From the NCBI GenBank assembly GCA_964370835.1, contig CAYJLO010000005.1:4160-68159 (forward strand): a stretch of 64,000 nt of DNA, given 5' to 3'. Position numbers and translations under genes: made by a program. Within the stretch, counting starts at the first letter, position 1, and each line of letters begins with the position of its first letter. Source of the DNA: CAYJAD01 sp964370835 (lineage in GTDB: Bacteria; Desulfobacterota; Desulfovibrionia; Desulfovibrionales; Desulfovibrionaceae). Positions 52,001-60,086 of this stretch are shown piece by piece. The notes below the pieces were generated by a model. That model made no database searches. It worked only from the letters and a program-made list of their open reading frames with translations, and was not told where the DNA came from.

Positions 52001-53224
52001 ATGCCAGAATTTATTTACACTATCCTATCTCCATCGGGAAAAGAATCCACTTCCAAGATGACTGCAGTAAGTGAGGCAGAGGTCATTGCTTTTCTTAAAG
52101 CTGAGGGGCATTTTTTACTTAAACTAGAGCAGGTTCAAGAAGGTGTTAAGCGTAAAGGAGAAATCAGTTTAGACGGTTTACGCGCTTCTCTTGATCCGGC
52201 AAAGCCCAAGCATCTTCCTTTGCTCTTTCGGCAAGTGGCGGTGTTGCTTGAATCTGGTGTGAGTATTGTGAGTAGTCTTGCGCTTATGGAAAATCAGTCG
52301 GGCCCTTATGGTTTGCGCAAAATGATGCAATCCATCAGAAAATCAGTGGAGTCAGGTGAGACTTTATCCGAAAGTTTAGGCGCCTATCCCCAAGTTTTTT
52401 CACCTTATATTGTCAATATGGTAGGCGCGGCCGAGCTGTCTGGTGACATTGAAAATGTTATGGTGCGTATTGCCGACCAATTGGAAATTACGGCGGCCTT
52501 TAAAAGACAGCTTATCACTTCCTTGATTTATCCCGGCTTTGTGCTGGTGGCTGCCGTGGGCGTTATTGCTTTTTTGACTTTGAGCGTTATCCCAAAATTT
52601 GCGGCCATGCTTGGAAAGGACAAAGGCTTACCGCCGGTGACGCAACTTATTATGGATGTTTCCGGCTGGATGCAAAGCAATTGGCAACTTTTTTTCGGCA
52701 TTATTTTTGGTGTGATAACCTTGGCTGTACTTTTACGTAAAACTCCGGAAGGAAAGCTTTTTATTGATAAACTCCTCTTGCATATTCCTGTGGTTAAGGG
52801 CGTTGTGCGTTGTGATGTAGTGGTCACATTCACGCGAAATTTAGCCATGCTTTTTGCTTCGGGTGTTCCTTTGGTGGAGGCTCTTGGCACAGTGAAAAAG
52901 ACCATAAGTAATGCCGCTGCGGCGTTGGTGGTGGAAGACATGGTGAACAATATTTTAGAAGGGGAGAGTATGTCTACTGTTCTTGCCCAACATGAAAAAA
53001 TATTTCCCTCCATGGTGTGCGAAATGGTGCGAACGGGTGAAGAAACAGGGGAAATGGTAAAAGTACTCGAGCTGACCGCTAATATTTATCAAAGCATGTT
53101 GGAAACCAATGTGAAGCGTATGAATGCCATGATGGAACCGCTGATCATTGCTGTTTTGGGCGGCTTGGTGGCACTTGTAATGTACGGTCTTATTGCGGGT
53201 ATGCTTGCTGTGTACGGTTTGTAA
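52001..53224 (+). CDS. pilC: PilC/GspF inner-membrane platform protein
   Basis: A 407-residue polytopic protein with two GspF repeats (about 70-190 and 270-400). LPLLFRQVAVLLESGVSIVS and VTFTRNLAMLFASGVPLVEA are the paired family motifs, each followed by membrane helices; the last helix is MEPLIIAVLGGLVALVMYGL. It transmits ATPase movement of PilB/PilT to pilin subunits. The start is 3 bp after the pilB stop. Confidence 0.9.
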   Translation: MPEFIYTILSPSGKESTSKMTAVSEAEVIAFLKAEGHFLLKLEQVQEGVKRKGEISLDGLRASLDPAKPKHLPLLFRQVAVLLESGVSIVSSLALMENQSGPYGLRKMMQSIRKSVESGETLSESLGAYPQVFSPYIVNMVGAAELSGDIENVMVRIADQLEITAAFKRQLITSLIYPGFVLVAAVGVIAFLTLSVIPKFAAMLGKDKGLPPVTQLIMDVSGWMQSNWQLFFGIIFGVITLAVLLRKTPEGKLFIDKLLLHIPVVKGVVRCDVVVTFTRNLAMLFASGVPLVEALGTVKKTISNAAAALVVEDMVNNILEGESMSTVLAQHEKIFPSMVCEMVRTGEETGEMVKVLELTANIYQSMLETNVKRMNAMMEPLIIAVLGGLVALVMYGLIAGMLAVYGL

Positions 53225-53250
53225 TATTAAGAGAATGTAAAGGAATAATT

Positions 53251-54309
53251 ATGAAAAAAATACATACAATGAAAAAATACGCGTCTATCTTACTTGCCAT
53301 GCTTTTTTTGGCTCCTTCTGCAGCTTGGGCGCAAGGTGAAACACAAGCTCCTACCGCACCATCTGTTCCTACAGATGAAGAAATTATGGCAAAGCAAGAC
53401 GGTTCGGCGCTTATTTCTGTTAATGGTGTAGATGTGCCTAAGTGGATGTTTGATAATGCTTTACGTGATGATTTGAGAAAAGTTCAGAAAGATAAAACAC
53501 AAATTGTGGATGAAAATGCTGTAAAAAAAGGCGTAGTACAAAATTTAATCGATATGGAGTTGCTGCACCAAGAGTCTCAACGTCAAGGTTTGGAGGTCAA
53601 TGAGGCAGGTGGGCATTTAAGAAGTGCCATCATGGGTGCGCGCTACAGAAATAAACCGGACGAATTTCAAAGAGTACTTGCCGCTGCTGGCATGACCATA
53701 AAGCAATACGGAATTATTTGGCAACAGCAAGCTTCTGTGAATCAATTATTGACCGCAAAAATTTTGAATAAAATCCAAGTACAAGAAGAAGAAATTGCGG
53801 CGCGGTATGAAAAAGATAAGCATATGTTTACGCGTAAACCTCAAATTCAAGCTTCGCATATTTTAATTATGGTGGAAAAAGGCGCCACTGCTGAGAAAAA
53901 AGCTGAAGCTCGCAAGAAGATAGAAGAACTACATAAGCTTGTCACGGGCGGGGCAGATTTTGCAGCCACTGCCAAAGAGCATAGCCATGATGGAACTGCA
54001 AAAATTGGCGGAAATTTGGGCTATTTTAGCAGGGAAGAAATGGTAAAGCCCTTTGCAACAGCTGCTTTTGCTCTCAAAAATGGTGCCATTAGTGACGTGG
54101 TGGAAACTTCCTTTGGATATCATATTATTAAGAAAACAGGCGAGCAAGATGCAGTGCCAAGTATTGATGAAATGCGTGTCAGTTTAACGAATACCATCAA
54201 AAATGAAAAGGGTAAGGCGGCCTTTGAGGCATTTAAAGCAGAGCTTGCGCAAAAGGCAGATATTAAAATCAACGATGCTGCCTTGGAGGGCATATACCAT
54301 GCGAGGTGA
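53251..54309 (+). CDS. Exported PpiC/parvulin-type peptidyl-prolyl isomerase (SurA/PrsA-like)
   Basis: A 352-residue periplasmic foldase. The signal peptide ends SAAWA. A SurA-N-like helical chaperone region (about 50-190, with VVQNLIDMELLHQESQRQGL) precedes one parvulin domain (about 195-300): QIQASHILIMVEKGAT, GADFAATAKEHSHDG, GNLGYFSREEMVKPFA and VETSFGYHIIKKTGEQ. It isomerises prolines and holds unfolded exported proteins. Sitting between pilC and the pseudopilin gene, which it overlaps by 11 bp, it probably serves folding of the large pilin heads or the secretin; that link is inference. Confidence 0.87.
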   Translation: MKKIHTMKKYASILLAMLFLAPSAAWAQGETQAPTAPSVPTDEEIMAKQDGSALISVNGVDVPKWMFDNALRDDLRKVQKDKTQIVDENAVKKGVVQNLIDMELLHQESQRQGLEVNEAGGHLRSAIMGARYRNKPDEFQRVLAAAGMTIKQYGIIWQQQASVNQLLTAKILNKIQVQEEEIAARYEKDKHMFTRKPQIQASHILIMVEKGATAEKKAEARKKIEELHKLVTGGADFAATAKEHSHDGTAKIGGNLGYFSREEMVKPFATAAFALKNGAISDVVETSFGYHIIKKTGEQDAVPSIDEMRVSLTNTIKNEKGKAAFEAFKAELAQKADIKINDAALEGIYHAR

Positions 54310-56251
54310 TAAAGGTTTGACCCTTATGGAGCTTTTGGTAGTTATTTCCATATTGGGTCTGCTCGTAACGGTGATGCTCCCTTTTCAAGGGCGTATGTCC
54401 GACAATGCCAAGAGGGAAGAAACCATTCAACTTCTTGAGTCCATTCGCTTTGGTTTGTTAGGGGCGGAAAATGCCTATGATGCCAATGGTAATCGTGTGC
54501 TTGGTGGCTATGTGGGTGATTATGGCACTTTGCCTGATTTTGTGGTGCATGAGTGGGATACGGCAAGCAATTATTTGGTAATACCTGAAGATTCAAGTAC
54601 TCCAGATGCGCCTACCATTTTAGATTGGGCAGATGTAAACAAGCAGAATTATCATGACGCAAGCATCATGCCTCTTGGTCTTTGGACAAATACCATAAGG
54701 GTTGACGATGGTTCGTCAACTGGCATTATTCATAATTTCATGCCCCATGCAGATTGGAATGGGCCTTATGTGGTTGTCCCTCGTGATGACTTTTCCGGTG
54801 ATGATGATTTGTATCCCTATACAGCTCCCAGCGGAAGCCCTAGCGTTCACAATGATGAATCACGGAATTTCTTATTGCGCCAAGGTGAGGGAAGATTCAC
54901 TGACGGTTGGGGCTCTGCCATACACATTTATTTTGATGGTAATAAAAATTTGTATTTTGTTAGTGCAGGGTCGGATAGAAGGATAACTTTTGGCGATGAG
55001 TCCTCTGTTGCTAAACCGAATTTTGGTCCGGCTGATTCCTCCTTGCCCCATAATGAGGATAATCTTGTTTTGATGATTTCCCATGAACAATGGAACTTGG
55101 AAGATCAAAAAATTGCCACAACAAAAATGCAACTTAAGGATTTAAGAACAGCCATCCTTGGCTACCGTGGGTCTGTCACCGATGGAGTACAGCAACCCAA
55201 TGGCTTCATCGCTGATATGGGCAGTATGGAACTGCTGACAGGGTCTTATGTACATGATGGGACAAATGCGTATAAATGCATAGAAAGTCATATTTCCACT
55301 GGTGCTTCTTTTTCTGTTGATAGTAGTTGGGTAGCTATCACCGGTGGTGCTACCGGTAAAACCTTGGCAGATTATCCCTCGGTGACTGCATGGGCTACAA
55401 ATCGCCACTATATAGGGGCGCAACCGCAATTATTATTTTCCAATGCTGCCTATGTGAGAGATGGGGGGACATATTATCGTTATATTCATGAAACTCCCAG
55501 TGGGCAATCTACGGGAACAACAACACATTGGCTGGAAGATACCACCTTTGATGGGCATGTGTGGGGGGTGCAAGAGTACTCTGGCTTAAGAACATATTCT
55601 CGAAGCAGTAAGGATGTATGGAAGTATTATTCCAATGTGGGCTTTGGAGTGGGCTGGCGTGGTCCTTATATATCAGGGCGTGAAGCACCCCTTACCGATG
55701 CCTTTGGGGGAGAAATCCGTTTCGATTTAGACACAAATGGCAATGTGATTTTACAAAGTGCGGGGCCGGATAAGGATTATACTACCATTACAGATAATAT
55801 CGTGGAAACCATATACCGCTCCGATTTTGAAATTTCTGTAACGGTTCTTGTGAAACCTCGTACAGCAACTCCGCCTGTAGCCATGAATGAAAATGATTGT
55901 GTGTCCATGTATACAGCTTTTAATGGCGAACTCGCTTATTTCAACGTGCAGCAAACTTCTTTGAGCGGTACCGACGGGGAGTTCTTGTTTACAAAAGACG
56001 GAGAAGCGACTGTTATTCCTACCCCCATATCTGATGGCACAGTTGTTAAAAATGCTATACCTCTCACCACGCTTTCTCCCATTGTTCCTGCAGAATGGTA
56101 TGATAAAGCGGGGGGCGGAGGCGTAAGACTTCCCATAGGTAGTGCTTTGGCAGTCTTTAGAGAAAATACGACGTATACCTCCCCCGATGGGTATCAGGAA
56201 ACTTTTATTCTCCATCCGCGAACGGCTCCCACATTGACTCTTGGGGACTAA
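54299..56251 (+). CDS. Double-headed giant pseudopilin (prepilin-like, 650 residues)
   Basis: A 650-residue protein with a very short leader MRGDKG and the N-methylation spine LTLMELLVVISILGLL, so it is processed by the prepilin peptidase. It carries two pseudopilin-type head regions in tandem behind one spine. Head 1 has ETIQLLESIRFGLLG, YVGDYGTLPD, WNGPYVV (~152) and DGWGSAIHIYFDGN...FVSAGSD (~201-225). Head 2 has MQLKDLRTAILG (~278), WRGPYISG (~453) and TDAFGGEIRFDL...LQSAGPDKDY (~466-490). Between them YVHDGTNAYKCIESH and YVRDGGTYYRYIHE resemble carbohydrate-binding CBM5/12-like strands. About 150 further beta-rich residues end the protein. GGAGGG precedes the ATG. It may be a tip adhesin or minor pilin; the function is inferred. 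Confidence 0.8.
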   Translation: MRGDKGLTLMELLVVISILGLLVTVMLPFQGRMSDNAKREETIQLLESIRFGLLGAENAYDANGNRVLGGYVGDYGTLPDFVVHEWDTASNYLVIPEDSSTPDAPTILDWADVNKQNYHDASIMPLGLWTNTIRVDDGSSTGIIHNFMPHADWNGPYVVVPRDDFSGDDDLYPYTAPSGSPSVHNDESRNFLLRQGEGRFTDGWGSAIHIYFDGNKNLYFVSAGSDRRITFGDESSVAKPNFGPADSSLPHNEDNLVLMISHEQWNLEDQKIATTKMQLKDLRTAILGYRGSVTDGVQQPNGFIADMGSMELLTGSYVHDGTNAYKCIESHISTGASFSVDSSWVAITGGATGKTLADYPSVTAWATNRHYIGAQPQLLFSNAAYVRDGGTYYRYIHETPSGQSTGTTTHWLEDTTFDGHVWGVQEYSGLRTYSRSSKDVWKYYSNVGFGVGWRGPYISGREAPLTDAFGGEIRFDLDTNGNVILQSAGPDKDYTTITDNIVETIYRSDFEISVTVLVKPRTATPPVAMNENDCVSMYTAFNGELAYFNVQQTSLSGTDGEFLFTKDGEATVIPTPISDGTVVKNAIPLTTLSPIVPAEWYDKAGGGGVRLPIGSALAVFRENTTYTSPDGYQETFILHPRTAPTLTLGD

Positions 56252-56309
56252 ATAGAAAGACAAATGCGTACATATTATGAATAACCTCTTACAGTAAAGG
56301 TCTAGTATC

Positions 56310-56813
56310 ATGAAAAATTTTATGATGATTTTACTTGCGCTTTGCGTGTTTATGGGAACAGCTTTGCCAAGTCATGCCCATAATCGTGCCGGTTTAATTA
56401 AAATTGCCCTCGATGCTGATACGTTAAATGAAAATCATGTTGCGTACTATTTTGAAGCTAAAGTGGCTGCGCGGCAAGATGAAGAAGGTAACGTTAACAG
56501 ATTTTTTGTGTGGAGTTTTGATAAAATCGACACATTAGGTGATAAAGCCAATATTGAAGTGACTATTATTGATCAAAGGAAGAATGAAAAATCTAAGGAA
56601 ACTTTTTATTTAGCGCGTAATGCTGACGATTCATGGAACCATGTGGACGCTGAAGGAAAGGTTATTACAGCAAGCATATATACCATGGTAGAGCCTACAG
56701 ACTACACCGTATATTATCAATTGGGTGGTCTTGTGCTGGTCATGTGCGCGCTGGGTGTTGTGTTGCTCTTCATGATTCGAGCCCGTAAGAAAAAACAAAG
56801 CGAGAAAGCATAA
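56310..56813 (+). CDS. Exported protein with C-terminal membrane anchor, unknown function
   Basis: A 167-residue protein I do not recognise. The signal peptide ends PSHA, the mature part (about 24-130) is a probable beta-sandwich domain facing the periplasm (VAYYFEAKVAARQDEEGNVN), and a C-terminal helix (about 137-157, LGGLVLVMCALGVVLLFMI) with a basic cytosolic tail anchors it. It lies between the pseudopilin and the prepilin peptidase on the same strand and is probably part of the pilus unit. Confidence 0.65.
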   Translation: MKNFMMILLALCVFMGTALPSHAHNRAGLIKIALDADTLNENHVAYYFEAKVAARQDEEGNVNRFFVWSFDKIDTLGDKANIEVTIIDQRKNEKSKETFYLARNADDSWNHVDAEGKVITASIYTMVEPTDYTVYYQLGGLVLVMCALGVVLLFMIRARKKKQSEKA

Positions 56814-57006
56814 TAAGACATATTCGCCCTGTGCGGTAATTTGACAGATTTTAAGAGGATGTACTCCATATTTTTCTACGCTTTTTTTATGGGGTATATA
56901 CGCATTATCAAAATAAAAAGCGTTTGTACTTTCACTATAACTTATGCAATGTGTTGCTGCTATGCTCCTTGCAAGGGCTGGTAAGAATGCCTTGCTATGG
57001 CACACC

Positions 57007-57765
57007 ATGACTGAATTTACACTATATTTTACCCTAACTCTTCTTTTGGGGTTGGCTCTTGGTAGTTTTTGCGGCAGTGCCAGTTATCGTATTGCCCATG
57101 AATGGTCTTTATTCACCCCTTCAGGTTCACATTGCCCCGACTGTGGCAAGCGCCTTGGATGGAAAGAAAATATACCTCTTGTCAGCTTTATTCTTCAAAG
57201 AGGACGTTGCAGAGGGTGTGACGCCAAGCTTTCTTATTTGTATCCCATTGCGGAATTGAGCTTTGCTTGTTGGTCAGTGTTGCTCTTTTTGCGTTATGGC
57301 ATATCGGAAGAATATGGGGTGTTTATGGGCATAGGGCTTATTTTTTTACTCATTGCCTTGGTAGACCTTGAAGCTTTTTTTATTCCTGACCTATTGGTGC
57401 TTGTGGGTGCGGTCTTAGCTGGTGCGGCTTCTTTCTTTGGTATCGGTGTGCCCTTTCGCGATGCCCTCATGGCCGCTGTCATAGGCACTGTCATCATGCA
57501 AGGCATTCGATGGGGCTATCAATTTGTCCGTAAGCAAGAAGGTATGGGCTTTGGCGATGTAAAACTCATGTTTTTGCTGGGCTTGTGCTCAGGAACTCTA
57601 GGCTTGCCCCATGTGTTTTTATTGTCTTCTGTATTGGCTTTGCTGTGCACAGTCATAGCGCACTGGAAAAATGTACATAAAGAAACAAAACTTCCTTTCG
57701 GCCCTTATCTTTGTGCGGGATGCGCTTTGTATATGCTTTTTGGCGAGGGCTTGTTCATATGCTAG
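57007..57765 (+). CDS. pilD: Prepilin peptidase / N-methyltransferase
   Basis: A 252-residue membrane aspartyl protease. LLLGLALGSFCGSASYRI is the N-terminal helix, HCPDCGKRLGW and GRCRGCDAKLSY supply the Cys tetrad of the methyltransferase domain, and the catalytic aspartates lie in VDLEAFFIPD and GMGFGDVKLM (GxGD). It cleaves the leader and methylates the new N-terminus of the prepilins at 43396 and 54299. The start is uncertain: ATG 57007 gives the standard family N-terminus, while in-frame ATGs at 56944 and 56962 would add residues without a ribosome-binding site. It closes the pilus cluster. Confidence 0.9.
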   Translation: MTEFTLYFTLTLLLGLALGSFCGSASYRIAHEWSLFTPSGSHCPDCGKRLGWKENIPLVSFILQRGRCRGCDAKLSYLYPIAELSFACWSVLLFLRYGISEEYGVFMGIGLIFLLIALVDLEAFFIPDLLVLVGAVLAGAASFFGIGVPFRDALMAAVIGTVIMQGIRWGYQFVRKQEGMGFGDVKLMFLLGLCSGTLGLPHVFLLSSVLALLCTVIAHWKNVHKETKLPFGPYLCAGCALYMLFGEGLFIC

Positions 57766-57784
57766 TTGAGGTGAGGGCATAGCC

Positions 57785-58690
57785 ATGGTGCAAGGCATGT
57801 GGAGAAAAGGAATGCTGTTTATATGGTGCGTGGCTGCTTTCTTTTGCCCTTTAGAAGCTAAGGGCACTGACACCGAGCAAACACAGCACTTACTTCGTGA
57901 AGCTGAGTCTTTTTTGAAAATAGGCTATATCTTGCAAAAAAATGGCCTTGCAGAAAAAGCACTTCTCGCTTTTCAAAAAAGCCATGCGCTCTTACTTCAG
58001 GCCAGTGAACAAGGGGATAAGCATGCAAAAGAGCAGCTTAAAACCCTTTTAAAAATCTATGATGCTAAATTTTCTGTACCCAAAGTGACTGCTGCAGGTT
58101 CACTTATGGCCGATAGTCGATGGCGTAAAAGTTCTTTGCCAAGTACTGTGCAAGCAAAGCAGGTGAACTCACAGATACAGCGTTTGCTGACAAAGAATAG
58201 AAATTTTTTGGAGACAAGTTTTCGCAAATCTAAGCCTTTTATTCCCATGATTAGGAAGGAATTTTCTCATCACGGACTTCCCTTGGAGCTTGCTTATTTG
58301 GCGCTCATAGAAAGTGGTTTTGACACAAAAGTTCTTTCGCATGCCGGAGCTCGGGGCATGTGGCAATTTATGCCGGAAACAGCCAGACAGTACGGGCTTG
58401 TGGTTTCGCCTACGCATGATGAAAGGCTTGATCCCATTAAATCCACGAAGGCCGCGGCCATGTATCTTAAAAAATTACATAATCAATTTAAAGATTGGCC
58501 TTTGGCACTGGCTGCATACAATTGTGGTGAATACCGTGTGAGCAAAGCCATGCAAAAACATAATGCTAAAAATTTTTGGCAATTATTACAGCATAATGCA
58601 TTACCAAAGGAAACACAAAAATATGTTCCCAGTGTTCTAGCTGCGGCCATCATTTCACAAAATATTCATAAATATGGCCTGACTCCTTAG
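57785..58690 (+). CDS. Membrane-associated lytic transglycosylase (SLT family, MltD-like)
   Basis: A 301-residue exported protein. An N-terminal signal segment (FIWCVAAFFCPLEAKG) is followed by a helical region (about 35-125) and a goose-type lysozyme/SLT domain (about 145-290). The catalytic Glu is in YLALIESGFDTK, with GARGMWQFMPETARQYGL and LALAAYNCGEYRVSKAM completing the motif set. LysM repeats seen in full MltD are absent. It cuts peptidoglycan glycan strands, perhaps to make room for pilus passage or during growth. It begins 19 bp after pilD and is likely read with it. Confidence 0.87.
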   Translation: MVQGMWRKGMLFIWCVAAFFCPLEAKGTDTEQTQHLLREAESFLKIGYILQKNGLAEKALLAFQKSHALLLQASEQGDKHAKEQLKTLLKIYDAKFSVPKVTAAGSLMADSRWRKSSLPSTVQAKQVNSQIQRLLTKNRNFLETSFRKSKPFIPMIRKEFSHHGLPLELAYLALIESGFDTKVLSHAGARGMWQFMPETARQYGLVVSPTHDERLDPIKSTKAAAMYLKKLHNQFKDWPLALAAYNCGEYRVSKAMQKHNAKNFWQLLQHNALPKETQKYVPSVLAAAIISQNIHKYGLTP

Positions 58691-58780
58691 TTGAGTAGGG
58701 CCTAAAAACCAAAACTTAATTTTCATTTATTTCGCGCAAATGTACTGTGCAGATGACATATAGGTCGTGAAGGAGTAGGT

Positions 58781-59824
58781 ATGACAACTATTTTTACTAT
58801 TATTGCTACCTTGGGAGCATTAGTTTTTTTTCATGAATTGGGGCATCTTATTACTGCAAAATATTTTGGTATTGGAGTAAGGGTGTTTTCATTGGGCTTT
58901 GGCCCGAAGATAACCTCGCGTACTTTTCGCGGCACAGAGTATCGACTATCTTTAATTCCCTTGGGGGGCTATGTTTCTTTTAAAGATACAACCTTATCCG
59001 ACGGTGTGAAAGGGTATACCTTTGAGGAAACGTCCATCACGGTACGTTCTTTGGTGGTATTGGCAGGGCCCGTGGCCAATATTATTCTTGCTTTTGTGCT
59101 TTTTTGGGGTGTTTTTTGGTTTAATGGTTTAAGTGTGCTTGATCCCGTGGTGGGAAGTGTTCTGCCAAGAAGTCCGGCCATGAAAGCTTCTGTGCAAGAG
59201 GGGGATACCATAGTAAAAATTGCCGGAGTAAAAATTTCTTATTGGGATAATGTGCTGGAACAAATGGCTATCACGCAAGGAGAGCCCTTTGATATGGTAG
59301 TACTTCGCCAAGGCAAAGAAATAACGTTGCATGTAAAACCCAATCAACGAATACAAAAAAATATCTTTGGGGAATCTAAAACTGTTGGCTTTATAGGTAT
59401 TAACCCTCAAGGTCCTTGGAAAATACGTGAGCTCACAGTGATTGAATCTGCCATGGAAAGCTTCTCTTTCACATGGCAAACCATTGTTGAAACCGCCAAG
59501 GCTTTTTATATGCTTATGGCAGGGGCACTGCCTTCCGATGCCATTGGTGGCCCCATCATGATTTCTCAAGCCATAAGTGATCAAGCGGAGAAGGGGCTTT
59601 CCACATTGCTGGTTCTTATTGCAATTATTAGTGCCAATTTAGCTGTGGTAAATCTGCTCCCTTTGCCTGTGCTTGATGGTGGGCATCTTCTCATGTTTGC
59701 CATAGAAGCCGTAAGAGGGCGCCCCATTTCAGAAAAAATACAAAGAAATTTTCAGCGAGCTGGGTTGGCTGTGCTTCTTATTTTAATGAGTTTAGGCGTA
59801 TATAATGATATTAGCCGACTGTAG
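58781..59824 (+). CDS. rseP: RIP metalloprotease RseP (site-2 protease)
   Basis: A 347-residue inner-membrane zinc protease. HELGH near residue 18 is the catalytic metal site and LPLPVLDGGHLL near residue 290 provides the third zinc ligand. One PDZ domain (about 120-200, VVGSVLPRSPAMKASVQEGD) lies between the membrane halves; E. coli RseP has two. It cuts anti-sigma factors and leftover signal peptides in the membrane. The usual neighbours dxr and cdsA are absent. GGAG stands upstream of the ATG. Confidence 0.92.
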   Translation: MTTIFTIIATLGALVFFHELGHLITAKYFGIGVRVFSLGFGPKITSRTFRGTEYRLSLIPLGGYVSFKDTTLSDGVKGYTFEETSITVRSLVVLAGPVANIILAFVLFWGVFWFNGLSVLDPVVGSVLPRSPAMKASVQEGDTIVKIAGVKISYWDNVLEQMAITQGEPFDMVVLRQGKEITLHVKPNQRIQKNIFGESKTVGFIGINPQGPWKIRELTVIESAMESFSFTWQTIVETAKAFYMLMAGALPSDAIGGPIMISQAISDQAEKGLSTLLVLIAIISANLAVVNLLPLPVLDGGHLLMFAIEAVRGRPISEKIQRNFQRAGLAVLLILMSLGVYNDISRL

Positions 59825-60086
59825 GGCAGTAGGCGTGGCAAGGGTAAGTTTTTTATATGTTTCGCAAGCTTTCAGGGCATAGATTTGTGTAAACATTACG
59901 TATATCTTTCTTTCTAATGGTCTTTGGAAAAATATTTCAATACTTCTCTAAATATTTTTGATTATTTACCGATAAAATATGTGAAAAGTGTGATTTAGGA
60001 TAGCAAATGTGGCCATGTGATAGGCAAACGAATTGGGGTTAGGGGTTACATATAGTACTTATGCAAGATTAAATAAGGGTAAAATT

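Noticed and set aside
44513..57765. Labelling the cluster as a type II secretion system
   Set aside because: A PilT retraction ATPase is present and the GspG-K pseudopilin set and GspC are absent; a type IV pilus fits better.
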